64,000 nt of DNA from Flabesymbios commensalis (GCA_964017125.1 OZ024911.1:39049917-39113916), one strand, 5' to 3'. Counted from the first letter of the stretch, positions 33,820 to 46,981 are shown. The notes: a model not told the origin generated them from the sequence alone. Program-made: numbers and translations.

Positions 33820-34226
33820 CTAAGGTGAGAGGATCAAGAACGACTGGATCTAATTCAACATACTGGTGCCAAACCATGCTCCCAGAATCGGTAGCAGCTT
33901 ATCAACTCCCTAATTGCTCATATTTGAGTATTTTTACCAAAAACCACCTGAGAATATTTGCTTGTCTAATTTGGATACCAGTAGGGCAGAACAGAGACCA
34001 AATAAACTCTTTACACTTTTTATGGCTCACCTCCTTTGCCGAGATCAGCTAGTGCAATCCAAACTTAATACCTTCATGAAATTTGCAAAACATCCCTTCT
34101 TTCCTTTGACGAAATTTATATGTCCTGTCGTATCGCATCACTCTCAAGTCTACCAAATTTGTAAAAACTCCATGTGTTGCGTGTTTTGTATGCCAAATAG
34201 TTACCACGCATCGGCTTTATGTCTAT

Positions 34227-34473
34227 TTAACCATTTAACCGCAGGTGTCGCACATACTCGGGTTTTGATTTTTTATCAGCACATTAAGTACCACATTTTA
34301 AATATGTTAAAGATAAAATGTGACATAAATCAGCAATATTTGGAAACAGTTGACCCCCCATTTTGTCAAATCTGCATAATTTTCACTCACTTGAAGTTGT
34401 GGATCGCGTCAGCGAGACACAACTTCAAGTGGGTGAAAATTCAGATTGAATAATTTGTCGGTTAAAGGGTTAA
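34227..34473. mobile_element. piggyBac-type MITE, copy 2
   Basis: TTAACCATTTAACCGCAGG to CGGTTAAAGGGTTAA. Internal hairpin CACTTGAAGTTGTGGATCGC / GACACAACTTCAAGTG. Close to copy 3 over its full length. Confidence 0.85.
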
Positions 34474-34549
34474 TCATTTCTATTCATTACCTTTCTGATT
34501 ATACTCTATACCACAACCTATATATAATCTGAATATTATTATATCCAAC

Positions 34550-34655
34550 AATCACAAGGCATTGACGCATAGTTTTTATAATGTTGGTCCACCGTCTACG
34601 ACGCTGGCCCAACATTATAAAAACTATGCGTCAGCGCTCATGCTTGCTGGGCCGC
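34550..34655. mobile_element. CAGCAAACA-type MITE with perfect inner arms
   Basis: GACGCATAGTTTTTATAATG and its inverse are exact over about 25 bases around a core of CCACCGTCTACGACGCTGG; it ends CATGCTTGCTGGG. Confidence 0.75.
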
Positions 34656-34959
34656 TGTTTTCACTCCATTCAACTCATCACATCACATAAGCGGGGAGGG
34701 AGCGGGTAGGGGGGTTAACGACACTGAATGACCCCCTTCTTGTATATAATAACCCTGTTACGCTACGTCTTGTACTTGATGCGTGTCTAACCGAAGAACA
34801 GAATTATAATCATTGGTTAGATTCCCATTGATACAACGTGACCAGGGGTAGATTCTTTCTGTATCAACAGCAGTATACAAAGCACAGAAGACACGTTACT
34901 GTCGTGATTAAGCCAACGTTCCCATGAAAATTCACTTTGTAGGATCCCTTCTTCGTTAT

Positions 34960-35270
34960 TTTAATGTGGCAGTTGTCCCCAGCCTCCCAGACGCGCGAGT
35001 CTGCGGACGACTGCCTCGTTTCGGTACTTTGGTGCCGGGCGCAGAGGGCTGAAGCCCATGCGGCCTTGGTACTTTTCCCGCACTTCAGATATTACGCTCA
35101 GCGACTGCGGACGTGCCGCAGGTCGCTCTCTCTGAGTCAAGTTGGACGTGTCGTGCGTGGGGTTGTACGTTGCTGTTACCAAATGTCTAGACAAATAAAC
35201 ATGACAAGCGGAAGAAGAGTTTTGTGATTTACTTAGAACCGTCGATTCGACGGGGGGAGGAAGTTTACGT
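34960..35270. other. GC-rich block, possible solo LTR
   Basis: About 270 bases clearly richer in GC than neighbours, starting TGTGGCAGTTGTCC, with AATAAA near 35195 and a CGTCGATTCGACGGGGGG palindrome-like end. Both strands are open (77 and 87 codons), but neither product is recognisable. A solo LTR is one reading; no partner or target duplication was seen. Confidence 0.25.
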
Positions 35271-35592
35271 TATAATGGAGAATGTTGGGCAGTTTCTCTC
35301 GTTCACCCTTACAAGCCCATACTGGAGACACGGTGTACAATACCTTTCACGCGGTTGTTGGCAAATATATATATATATTATCTACTCAACTGATTAATAT
35401 TTGCATGCCGATAATAATATTTTAGACACAAAATGTTCCGCCATATAGGCTATACTGTACATATGGTAATAAAAGGGAAAACACTTATCTTTATCAAAAT
35501 AATCACTATAATTCAACTCAATGTGTCTGAAATCAATTTTCGACGCATGTAAATGACAAAAACATGGTTGGTAGGTGGGTTTTAGGGGGAAT

Positions 35593-35822
35593 TGATGGGT
35601 GGATGGATGGATGGATGGATGGATGGATGGATGAATGGATGGATGGATGGATGAATGGATGGATGGATGGATGGATGGATGGATGGATGGATGGATGGAT
35701 GGATGGATGGATGGATGGATGGATGGATGGATGGATGGATGGATGGATGGATGGATGGATGGATGGATGGATGAATGGATGGATGGATGGATATGAGGAT
35801 GGATGGATGGAGATGGATGAAT
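35593..35822. repeat. GGAT microsatellite
   Basis: About 55 units of GGAT with a few GAAT interruptions. Open frames on both strands (WMDG, HPSI) are artefacts. Confidence 0.98.
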
Positions 35823-36154
35823 GGGTCAGTCTGTCTGTGGATTTGGGTGGGCGTGTAGACGAATGTAAGGGTGGATTTAGAGAATAGATATCCTATCCAT
35901 GGATATTTCACACATAGGCATGATTCTGCATGAACATTGTCCTTTATTATATTATGGGCATGGATATTTTATCATAATAGTATGAGTTCATGTTCGGATA
36001 GCCTACCCTTATGCAAAGCCACAAAAGAATTTTGTTCAGATTCACCCAAGGCTAACTGCACGACAAAGACAATTCAATGCCCATTCAGACTCGTACTAAA
36101 GTGATCACTGCAACTTGGCAGCTCGTGAAAAAAGTTCCAACGTTTTAATATGGT

Positions 36155-36268
36155 ACCCAGCAAACACAAAACATTTGCATAGCATTAGTATATGTTGAAC
36201 CAACGTCGAAGACGTTTGCCCGACGCTGTACAAATGTTATACAACTGCGTTGAGCTTGCTGGGTATTG
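36155..36268. mobile_element. CAGCAAACA-type MITE
   Basis: ACCCAGCAAACACAAAACAT and GTTGAGCTTGCTGGGT are inverted ends; the core is CAACGTCGAAGACGTTTGCC. Confidence 0.8.
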
Positions 36269-36420
36269 GCCTACATTACCAAAAATAATTTTATTAAGGA
36301 GGATTTGAAAATATCATTCAAAAGTGTACCTTGTCACACAGCCCGATATTGGTTTATCTACTTAGTAGCTTGGCTTAGTAGGTTCATTGTGATGAAATAC
36401 TTGCTGGAACGGAACTATGC

Positions 36421-36737
36421 GAATGAAATGAAATGAATCGGGCTTTAGGCCACCTTTGTGCACATATAGGCTAAACTGGGCCAGGAGAACCTCCTGAGGA
36501 TGGTGAGATGATTGAGATGACACTGTCCTTCAGACACAGGATTCGAAATTCGAGCCCTGGCGGTCTGAGGCCGAGTACGCTACCTCTCGGTCACGGAGGC
36601 TCCCCACAATACTAACTTTCACACGTGGATGGGGAAGAAACATTTTTGTTTCTTTTAAACCGCCGAGACCGGGAACCGAACCCTGAACTCTGGCGTGAAA
36701 GGCAGCGGTGCTAACCACTACCCTAGGGCCCCCGCCC
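36421..36737 (-). mobile_element. Dimeric tRNA-derived SINE, copy D
   Basis: Full length. A 12-base direct repeat ACGGAACTATGC lies at 36409-36420 and 36738-36749. Confidence 0.95.
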
Positions 36738-36749
36738 ACGGAACTATGC

Positions 36750-39270
36750 AAAGGCGACAAGTGTGCGCAGATATAGCCTGCTAAGACGCTGTGTGAAGTC
36801 ACATAGAACGATAACGATTAGTAGGTCTGCTTATTAACAGATTTAATAAGCTCCAGATATATACATATAAAGAAAACCACCAAGGAAACCGAAAATGGTA
36901 AGTTAGTCATATCGATGAAAATGAAAAATGTTCTTGATTAAGATGATTTGCAGCAATAGGCCTACTCACAAGAAGATTATTGAGGACTTTAGTTTGGGAA
37001 TATGTGTAGAAACTGGATCAAAAGCGTTGTGATTTTTTAGTTATTCAACAGGAATTTGTGTAAATTGATCAATGTTTGGTCAATTTATTTTGTAATACAC
37101 CATTTCAACTAGTTTGGTGTTTAGTGAATCCATTTAGACCACCCACACAGAATATTGAACCATTTAGCGACGGGTCACTATACCAGCTGACCCAAAAAAA
37201 TTAAACAAAGTTTTTTCAGCGGTTTTCAATCCTAATGGATATAGTGAAAAAAAGTCTGTCTAAATCTGACTGGGTGATCTCCAAGATGGCCGCCATTAGC
37301 CGTGAAAATCGTTAAACCATCCAAAATTGCAAAAAAACATGATTCTTGTCTATAATGTTTTTAAGAGTTGGGGAATTCATCTGTTACAATAACATTTCGG
37401 TAAAATATAAGATAAAGATCTCAGTAATGGCAATAAGCCTATAGTAGAATGGCGATATAAGTCTATTTATTATTATACCATACGTAACATTAGTTTTTCA
37501 TGAAATTATTATAGTCCGGCAGATAAACGCCTATTATGGGCATATTATGGACACTTATTTTAAGAGTATAACGCTTTTCTAAGGATGATTATTGATGGTA
37601 AGGGTTTATATATTCAGAAACTCCTAGTAGTCGAGTTCGTTAGGGGGGGGGGGGGGGGTTTATAGTGGAATTGTGCACATTTGTCTACGTGCATGAACAC
37701 TTGTAAACTTACAGATTTTGACCCGCTGAATTCAAATCTGCCGGGAGCCAAAGCCATTTCTCAATAGGGACGCCAAATTTGACAATTAAAAAAATTCCAT
37801 TACTAGCTACCCAGAGATCACATATTCACAACTAAGAATAACCCCAAAACATAATGTCTCATTATTGCCTGACCAAACCTTACATAATTAGAATTTAAAC
37901 ACTTTTCTACCACCCTGATTTAAATTCTTACAGCGCGGGGACCTACCCGGGTAGCGGGGACCGACTTTAGACGTCAGATTTTAATATCTAGAGTCGATCC
38001 CCGTACTGAAAAAATTAATGGCCGTAGACCCATAACATAGGTTTTCAAGTGACGCAGAAAGAGCTAGTCATAGTTGTATAATCTTGGAAAAGAACAGGTC
38101 AACATTAAAACCTTGACACACCAGCATCGTGTCTTAGGGCCACGTACTAACGGGATCGGGGATAGCCACACCTGTATTACATTCCAAATGAGGGATGGAA
38201 CACTGCGTTCCTCAGCAACAATGACGACAAGAGGGAATTATTCAATTTCCAAAGTACACAACTTGTGAAGCAAGAAATGTGTGGAATGCTCAATAAAGGC
38301 GAGTATAGGGTTCTCCTCACTAACCAATATGACGTGCTTAGTCTTCAGCCATGTAACCACATTTGAGCAGAGATGGTGACTGATAGGTCTATAATACTGC
38401 ACAGCAGCACCACAGGTTGATCCGGTGCTCATAGTCGATGGTGATATTGTTATCCTGGTCATCTGCTTATTTTCTTCATTTGGACTGTCCCACTTGTGGA
38501 TCTGTCTTGACAGTTGGGATGAATATGCTTGACATCCTCAAACAAAATGACAAGCCCTGCCTGTCCAGCTTGAACCAGCAAGGTGACAGGACACTTTATT
38601 TTGTTGAACAATATCATGTAATTTTTATGATGCGATCTCAGTTATGTTTACTGTCAAAAAGGCATCAGATTTAGAACCAGTGAGATGAAAAACAGAAAAT
38701 AATTGTTAATTTTACTTACGCGACTTCAAGTTGTTGCGTAATAAAACGACCTGTTTTTGAATGGCGGCCATTTCAAATTGTACAATATGGCGACACCATC
38801 CAGTACTAGCTTTGGTTCCCGGCAGATCTAAATTAAGCAGCTCGAAAACTCTATATGTGCTAAATTTCATGCTTCTAGACAATTGTGCACAACCCCCACA
38901 TACATTTATTTTATTATTTTAATGATTTAAGCTCAAAAGGTCTATTTTAACATGACTGTGTAATGCCTCATTTTCATGGGATTTTGACTCGAAAATCAAT
39001 TTATGGTATTATGCTTGTGATTTAAAGTGACCTTGTAGGTCAAAAAGTCAATTTCAATGTCAAATTTCTGAATATATAAATCCCAACAAATACAAATAGC
39101 AGCAAGTGTAATACTTCTTTTTGGTGTGATTTTGAATGAAGAATCAATAATTTTATTTATGATATTATTTTCGTAATTCAAACAAATCTTCAAGATCAAA
39201 AAATAAATTCCAAAATCAAAATTTAAATCAGGACAAAAATCATACAAAAGTCAAAATTATTATAATCGGG
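36750..39270. other. No gene assigned
   Basis: 2.5 kb without a recognised gene. ATGGTAAGTTAG at 36896 is a good splice-donor sequence directly after an ATG. A G run lies at 37645, and a phrase shared with 29240 at 38024. Otherwise unassigned. Confidence 0.3.
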
Positions 39271-39274
39271 GTTG

Positions 39275-39500
39275 TACCGGCGTTACAGACGGTGGGCCAA
39301 CATTGAGCCGACATTGGGTCGTTGTGTCGTTTGTACACGGCGCATTGTGGTGCGCGCCCAGCCATCAAGATCCACTACCCAGTGTATATGGATGCTGGCC
39401 AGCACCGGCAAAGCTGGCCAACATTTAACCGACGCTGGATCGGTGTCAGCGTGTGCTCTGTGGACACATTGACACCAGCATAAAACACTGCCCAAAATAA
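39275..39500. repeat. Degraded CAGCAAACA-family core repeats
   Basis: CAGACGGTGGGCCAACATTG, GCCGACATTGGGTCG and GCTGGCCAACATTTAACCG echo the family core in a GC-richer stretch. Not a coding region despite open frames. Confidence 0.45.
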
Positions 39501-39598
39501 AGAATAAAAAGCCAAATTACGGCACAAAAAAATATTTTCAGAAGTTTTTGTTAACGTTACAACCATCTCTGAATGTTAAAGCTTTGCGTGAGGTATAT

Positions 39599-39683
39599 AC
39601 CCAGCAAACACGATGCATCGGGTTGATGTTGGCCATCGTCTACGACGCTGGCCCAACATCAACCCAACATTGGTTCAATGTCA
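39599..39683. mobile_element. CAGCAAACA-type MITE
   Basis: CCCAGCAAACACGATGCATC with ATCGTCTACGACGCTGGCCC and an inverted GATGTTGG / CCAACATC arm pair. Its right end meets the LINE tail at 39685. Confidence 0.7.
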
Positions 39684-41735
39684 ATCAATCAATCAATCAA
39701 TCAAATAAAACTCCTATAGCGCCTATATCCTCAGCGGACCGAGCTCAGAGGCGCACAAATCCTTAGCGTGATCATGTGTCATAATCGAGGCCAAAGCAGG
39801 GGCTGCTGAGGGACTAGGGTGGAAAAGCCAGGTCAAATAGGTGAGATTTAGACAATTTTCGGAATGTTAAGATTGTTTTGGCATTACGTATTGGCACAGG
39901 CAGGGCGTTCCATAAGGCTGGACCAGATATAGAGAAAGCTCTTGACCCAGTCTTAGTCTTTATACGAGGAACAACAAATCTATTTGAATTAATGGAGCGT
40001 AGATATTTTGAGCATTTCGGCCGAACAAGTAAATCAGCCAGATATGCAGGTTGGTTTTCTTTTAGGGTTCGAAAAGTTATCGCACATATTTTAAAATGAA
40101 TGCGAAACTTGACAGGAAGCCAATGTAATCGTTTTAGAATTGGAACGGAACGACTAAATCGTGGGGCGTTGGTTACCACTCTTGCAAGGCAGTTTTGAAC
40201 GCGTTGTAATCTAGCGATATCCTTTTCTGGCATATTGTGAAAAAGTGAGTTACAATAATCTAACTTACTACTTACTACGAGTGCCACTGCAATTTGCTTG
40301 GCAAGATCTAAGGACAGACTTTTTCGAATTCGACGCAGGTCAAGGATATGATAAAAGCATGCCCTACATGTTTGGGATATGTGTTTTCGGAAATTCAGGC
40401 TACTGTCGAATAGTACACCAAGATTTTTAGCTGATGTAGATGGATTTGTTTGTGACCTAGAAGTAAGCATGGGAAATTATTCAAGAATTTTTCTCGCTGA
40501 AGTTTGGTCCCAATAAGAAGAAATTCTGTCTTGCTAGGATTAAGCTTCAGCTTAGATCCTGTCATCTAGGCCGACACATACATTAAACTATGTTGCAATT
40601 TCTCAAGAGATTCCTTAGCGTTTGAAACTGATAGAGACATGTAAATTTGAGTATCATCGGCATAAAGATGGTGGTTTTTGTCAAAACTAGAGATAATTCC
40701 GCTGAGTGGTGTAGTGTATAAAGCACTGGTCCTAGCACAGAGCCCTGTGGAGCTCCATATGAGAGTGTGACTTTATCTGAAGAAGTGTATTTAATTTTTA
40801 CGGACTGGGGCCTATTTTTGCAAAAACCAAATTTGGGCCTGGCCAGATATTCCATACCAATCAGAAAGTCTATCCGTTAATGTAGCATGGTGAATGGTGT
40901 CGAAAGCGGCCGACAAGTCAAGCAAGGCTAGAGCCGTAACTTCACCCTTGTCCATACTAATAATGATATCGTTATGTACTTTCAGTAGAGCCGATTCTGT
41001 AGAATGATGTTTCCTGTAGGCCGATTGTAATGGATTACATAGATGGTTATTTTTTATATGAGCTTGCAGCCTATTGGCTACTATCTTTTCTAAGATTTTG
41101 GAAATGAAACTTAAGTTGGATACAGGCCTTTAATTTTTCAGCTCGTTTTTAGAAAAATATGTTATTTCAGTAGTGGTCTTACATGAGCTTTTGAAACTGT
41201 GGAGAAATGTACTAGTTTCCATTGAAATGTTAATTATGTCAGTGATGGGAGTTATTAATATGTCAAGACAATTTTTCAACACGCTTGTAGGAATGGGATC
41301 CAGATCACATTATTTTGACGATGAGTTCAAAATAAGTTTTTTGATTTCATCTTCTGACGCAGGTTCAAAAACGTTCATTTTTGATCTAATTTCTTGTTTT
41401 TGCACTTGTGGAATATTCTGTACTTTATCTGGAAATTTGGAACGGATAGTTTTAATTTATCCACACAATACCTAGAGAAATGATCACAAAGTGATTTTAC
41501 TGATGTGAATTCTGGCAGAGCAGGAGGTTGAATTCTATGCAGAATGTTATTTATTGAAGTCCAAAGGCGACGAAGATTGTCCGAATTTTCTGCAATAACA
41601 TCAGCTAAATACTTTGATTTAGCTTTTGTCATCATTCTATTACACAGGTGGCATTGCTGTTTGTAACGAGAACGATCTAGATGTGTGCGAGATCTGCGCC
41701 ATGTTCGCTCGAGATTGTGGCGAAGGGTTTTAGCA
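39680..41735 (-). mobile_element. CR1/L2-like LINE, 5'-truncated, about 2 kb
   Basis: Minus strand, in order: linker (MMTKAKSKYLADVIAENSDN), RT start (PIPTSVLKNC), ALLDLSAAFDTI near 40900, GAPQGSVLGPV near 40750, YADDTQIY near 40660, then a 218-residue C-terminal frame 40470-39814 with LGVLFDSSLNFRKHI, SSKLDYCNSL, LHWLPVKFRI and GPALWNALP, all L2/CR1 signatures. Several frameshifts separate the parts. The 3' end is a TCAA tetranucleotide tail (39682-39703), as in L2-type LINEs. The second LINE abuts its 5' side. Confidence 0.88.
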
Positions 41736-42474
41736 GACAGACAGACAGACAGATATTTTATTGACAGAAATAAAAGTCATTACAGACATATTTGTCATAG
41801 TAATAAGGGAGATATATGTACATGTATATACAAGAATGTTAGTTTGTTAAAATCATATATGACAATATACATGGTATGACAAACAACTAAAATCATGTTA
41901 GGTGGCATTGCCATAATAAAACTGGGTATTTCGGTAATATAAATGACTACTTCTTAAAATGAAATTAAAAGGCATAGCCAAGATAACATGGGGGTCTATC
42001 ATTTTGTTTCCCGCACCAAAACCAGAGATAAAATAGCTACTATGTATAACATACTAATTATATATAGTAGCAAAAAAGACACTCTGGAAAGCGTAGAAAC
42101 CAAAAATATATACAAATTCATAATTATGCTACAGTAACTGGAGTATGAAATAGGACAATGGTAAAAATTATATGGTATTTAAAAAATATATGTATATATA
42201 TATATAATATAAAGCAGTACAATTAATGTGGCAATCCGCGAAACAGGTAGCTCCGAGCCATGTGACCATGCAAGCACAGTCGCTATGAACTCGGAGATTC
42301 CCTGATATTTACTAGTGGTGTAAATTTAACAACGTAATAACAGTAGGCCTACTACTACTGAAACACAATATATACATACTAATAAAAGTCGGACATTGTG
42401 GTTCGTCGACTGCCAACAAAGTATAGCATCAGAACCATCCATGTTATCGAGTGTTGCAGACTTAGTGATGTAAT

Positions 42475-43505
42475 ACTAGGTTTACACTAGGTTCCCGGCG
42501 GCCACGACGGCCACGTTTCAGGCCAGCGTGGAGAAAACGGGACGGACGTGGGGCAACGCAGGGCGGCGGGATGGACAAACTTGGCAGGCCGTGATTGCCG
42601 TGACTGCCGTGCCAGATTTTAAAACTGTCAAAAAATTTGCCACGGCAGTCACGGTACGGATAAGAAACCTAGCAGGCCGTAGTAAAACGGGGTGAACCCA
42701 ACAAAGCGTGACAAAACGTGACAGTGCGTAATAAGCCGTAACGGAACTTTGAGACGGTCCGTCGTGGTACTTGAAGCATGTTTCCAGGACTTTTCGGAGA
42801 TTTTGATAGTGGCCATTTTGAAAATCGGTCTTTGGTCATTTATTCTCTATCGATTAAGTGTTAACAGCCTGATTCTGACTCGTGATAGGTCCCTGAACAA
42901 CATGATACCACTCAATGAGCGTCCTGGGGATATTTTAAATCACAAATCATAACTTCAAAAGTGCATAGAGTTAAAATATGTATTTTTTGTCAATTTTTTG
43001 GACGCCATCCTGAATTACACCAAAAATATTGTAATTTAGCAATTAAAAATAGTTTAAACAGATTCCTTGACCTATTAAATGTAAAATCTTCTTTCAAATT
43101 GATTAAGAGGCAAGATATGTTCCAACGCACTCCAAAGCTGTCAGGTGTCCACGTTTCATCCGCAGAGAGTCTGTAGTGAACGTGAAAGACGTGTCAGTTC
43201 TTGGTTAGAACGTGAGAAACGCGAGGAGCCCCATCAGACCGTGACGGCCCGGGAGGCAACGTACTGGCATCCGTAATAAATCGGGGGCCGAACGGGCCGA
43301 ACCGTACCGCGCCTTTGAGCCTCCGGGAGTCGACCACCTTCGACCCGTCACGGCCCGTCCCGCATACCGTGAGAGGCCGTGAGAGACCGTTAGAAAACGT
43401 GACAAGACCTAATAAAAATTGAAAAAAGGCCGAAATCGCACGGTGCACTACTTTTCGGGCAAACGTGGCCGCCGTGGCCGCCGGGAACATAATGTAAACC
43501 TAGCA
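42475..43505. mobile_element. 1.03-kb TIR transposon in LINE-B 3' region
   Basis: ACTAGGTTTACACTAGGTTC then CCGGCGGCCACGACGGCCAC at the left faces its inverse (GTGGCCGCCGTGGCCGCCGG, then GTAAACCTAG) at the right, about 48 bases. The interior is GC-rich at both ends with CGTGAC-type words and an AT-rich centre. No transposase is visible. LINE-B sequence continues on both sides, matching 27541-27945. Confidence 0.85.
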
Positions 43506-44502
43506 TTATAACAAAGACAATTACGGATAATATTTATGTGTGCCATTCACGCAGGACATGGCACTCACACAATAACATTAAAGTTTATTTAATTAACTAG
43601 TGATTTATTACCTATATGGCCCTCGCACAAAAAAACATTACAGCTTATTTTAATTCACTATATTGTTTATTTCATACCATTTCACTCACGACCTAGTTAG
43701 TACCACATACTCGGAGTTACAATCGAAGAAAAACATTCCCGACCTCATAGATAAAATCAGTTGACTTAGCAGCTCTGAAATCCTCCATAAGGCCCCACCT
43801 CGTCTGATAACAAAGGCGACGGAAACGTCCCTAACCGGCCCTAAAAAGCCAAATAATAAATCCGAGAGCAACAGCCGTCCTGATATGTGGTAATACCCGA
43901 GTCAGATCATGAAGGCATGATAATATGGATAATATAGCGATAGGTGACTTTGATTTATTATACTCGGTGTTTTTAACAATTAATTTGTTTAAAACAACCA
44001 TAGATAAATTGCGCTAGTGACTTCACCACTGTTATGTCTCTAGATGTCATAATTTGTAGAGACATTTCATTTGTCGGCTGTATATTGATAGTTGCGGTTA
44101 CAGAGTTAAACAAGATTTTGCGTTCATTATTCATAGCGTTACAGTGGAGAAGAAGATGTATTTCGTCGTCAATTTCGTTTAATTCACACCTTGTGCATAT
44201 TCGCTGGTTTATTGGAGCGATTGGATTATTGTATCGTCCTCTTTCTATATTTCGATCATGTGAGCTCATTCATTGATGTTATGAGATGGTTACCCCTTGT
44301 GTGTAAGATATATGGTTCAACACAGAAATATTTTTTTTACTAATGCATATGTGCCCCAGCTTACTCGAACTATCAATATTTTTTCTCCACTGCTGTGTAA
44401 ATATTCTAACAATTGATTCTTTAAATAAAAGCATGAATTTATTTGTATCCCCAATATTCTGTGATTCCCAAATTTGATCAAGCCCGGCTCGTTCGAGGAC
44501 AG

Positions 44503-44813
44503 AAATGAAATGATTCGGGCTTTAGGCCACCTTTGTGCACATATAGGCTAAACTGGGCCAGGAGAACCTCCTGAGGATGGTGAGATGATTGAGATGACAC
44601 TGTCCTCCAGACACAGGATTCGAAATTCGAGCCCTGGCGGTCTGAGGCCGAGCACGCTACCTCTCGGTCACGGAGGCTCCCCACAATACTAACTTTCACA
44701 CGTGGATGGGGAAGAAACAATTTTGTTTCTTTCAAACCGCCGAGACCGGGAACCGAACCCCGGACTCTGGCGTGAAAGGCAGCGGTGCTAACCACTACCC
44801 TAGGGCCCCCGCC
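44503..44813 (-). mobile_element. Dimeric tRNA-derived SINE, copy E, nested in LINE-B
   Basis: Full length. The direct repeat CTCGTTCGAGGACAG lies at 44488-44502 and 44814-44828, inside LINE-B coding sequence. Confidence 0.95.
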
Positions 44814-46439
44814 CTCGTTCGAGGACAGAGCGAATACGGGAACACCAATTCGTGAAGCCAATGCCATCTAGCTCAAGAAGCATATTGTAGGCATTTCTGA
44901 CTGGATGGCTCTGAGATTTAGAATTCTACACCAATATTTTACGGCTTTTATGTATTGTCGGATGATCAGTGGAAATCGTCCCGTGTCCCCATATATTGCA
45001 GGTTTAGGTGTTTGCTTTCTAACTCCAAGTGTAGATTTAATAAATTTTAGATGGATTTTTTCCAGATCGTTAACATCATCGCCTGTGTACCATATATCAC
45101 TTCCATATTCTAGTATGGGCAATATTTGACAATCAAATGCCTTGAACGCAATAGTGGGTGACAATTTACCGACCACAGGACGGGACTTGGGAAGCAAGAT
45201 GAGAAAAAGTTTCTTTTAACACGCTATTAGAAGACTTGGTGCTATACACCACACCCAGGTATTTATATTGTTCAGCTTTTTCTATAATGTTATCACCATA
45301 GTGGAAGCTTCCGTGTACTTTTGTGTAACGCTCATTAAAGATTAGAACTTTTGTTTTAGGAATGCTTACTATGATATGCCAAGGGGAAGCATATAAATAC
45401 AGAGCAGTTAGCTGTTTTTGTAATCCCTCAGCAGATTCTAAAAAAAGGACAAGGTCATCTGCAAATAACAGATATACCATTAGTAAGGTGTCCACAGGGA
45501 TACCTTGATCTTGGTCAAATGTTGCGGATATGTCTTGTAAAAATTCCATGAATAGTTTGAGACTGAGCATACCGCCTTGTAGAACCCCATATTCGCATTT
45601 TAATGTATCACTGATACGCGAGTCCCATTTTACACGGCACTCTGCTTTGAAAACATGCTTCTTATTACGTTCAGCAAATTGCCGTGTATTCCCCTGTTCA
45701 ATAATTTGTAGTATAATGCTGTTCTATCAATATAGTCAAATGCTTTTGTGAAATCGACAAAGCATGTATACAGGGGTTTAGAAAGACACCTTTGTTTATC
45801 TATGATGGCACATAGTATGAATATATTGTCCGTAGTTCGCGAATTGCTTTTAAAACCAGCTTGATAAGGATCATTATCATTACACACTTCGTTTTTAAAT
45901 GAGGGTCTGTTATTAAGTATAGATTCAAATAGTTTCCCAATACACGGCATGACTGTGATTTTCCTGTGATTATCTGGAACACCATGGTCCCCCTTTTTGT
46001 AGACAAGGTGGATTATACCTTCATTATTTCCGGAGTCATCCATGGAGTTGGTGGTTTTCTTTGTACTTACAGGAGCGTGTTTGTCTAAAATTTAGCTAAG
46101 AACAGAATCATACTGCTGACATAGTGCCGAGAGATCTTTCTCTGGTTTCTTTATTAGAGCCGAACTGAGAATATCTGAATGAAACGATTCATAATCAATT
46201 TTGTTTATTTTACGAAACGATATTTTTTCTTTGTTCCATTTCGTCTTACAACAGTCAATTTCTGATATGACCGCAAGATGGTCCGAGATACCTGCTGCCG
46301 AAAAAACTCATTTGATACAATTAGAAATGCGTTTGGTGATTAGCAGATCTAGCCAATGACCATGAACAATAGTTGGAAAATTAACATGCTGCTTCAGATC
46401 GAAACATGTGAGGATTTCATTGAATTTGTCTCGTGTGTA

Positions 46440-46725
46440 CTAGGTAGTGGGTGGCGGGAAATAGCGATTTGATCAGGGGGTTCAATGGACGACCGACGAA
46501 GCTTAAAAATCCTTATTCTATTCTAGTCTCGATCCTCTGCATGATGATAAGGTTGCAAGGGCCATCATGTGCTGAGACAAAAAGTGCTTGAGATGTTTCT
46601 ACCTACATTTTAATAGGTAATAAACAAATTGTTCAAATTAGATGCGCTGGGTCCATGCATTTGCGTGTATGCATGTTTTGTGTGTAAATATTTAGTAAGC
46701 CTATATGGCTCCGTCTATACAGGTC
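46440..46725. other. No gene seen
   Basis: Short intergenic stretch between LINE-B and the GCGAA-rich repeat. Confidence 0.3.
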
Positions 46726-46727
46726 AT

Positions 46728-46916
46728 TGGAAACTTTCGGCGAATGCTCTGCGAACATTCGCCATACAATATCCAAGTTAGTCGCCATACATTTGCCGAT
46801 TGGTCGCCATACATTCGCCGAAAACTAATATGCATATGTAAAGTAGTGGTCGCTATACATTCGCTGAACATTCACCTAGCATTCGCCGAACGCATTCGAC
46901 GAAAGTCCATTTGCAT
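46728..46916. repeat. CATTCGCCGAA-rich repeat upstream of copy 3
   Basis: ACTTTCGGCGAATGC at the left, then ACATTCGCCATAC, GGTCGCCATACATTC, ACATTCGCTGAACATTC and GCATTCGACGAAAGT at the right. The ends are inverted and the inner words are in both orientations. Probably a MITE; it lies about 65 bases before the copy 3 start. Confidence 0.6.
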
Positions 46917-46981
46917 GTGAAATGTGAGTGCAAGATGAATGTAATATCTATCCCAATATTGGAGGGAATACTTGGTTTTAA

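Larger units (their letters stand above)
41730..46438 (-). mobile_element. LINE-B (non-LTR retrotransposon) with two nested insertions
   Basis: Minus strand from 46438: endonuclease end (LDLLITKRIS, AAGISDHLAVISEIDCCKTKWN), linker, RT with IIHLVYKKGD, FVDFTKAFDYIDRTALYYKL (45800-45730), YLLFADDLVLFLE (about 45470), YKYLGVVYS, the thumb (FDCQILPILEYGSDIWY, 45100) and a C-terminal knuckle ICTRCELNEIDDEIHLLLHC (44180). The 3' region (43970-41737) ends in an ATCTGTCTGTCTG tail. The SINE at 44503 and the TIR transposon at 42475 interrupt it, and there are several frameshifts. Clade is uncertain (I/Ingi/Jockey-like by motif style). Confidence 0.85.

Noticed and set aside
33914-34453. 179-codon plus-strand frame
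   Set aside because: Its second half is inside the piggyBac-type MITE and the first half has no recognisable motif.
34961-35227. GC-rich frames on both strands as a possible conserved exon
   Set aside because: Neither product is recognised, and the block ends with an AATAAA and GC palindrome, so it was listed only as unassigned, possible solo LTR.
35564-35911. 107- and 109-codon frames of WMDG or HPSI repeats
   Set aside because: Frames through the GGAT microsatellite.
39878-41475. Plus-strand frames of 61-100 codons
   Set aside because: Antisense shadows of the minus-strand L2-like LINE.
45530-45751. Plus-strand 73-codon frame
   Set aside because: Antisense to LINE-B RT.
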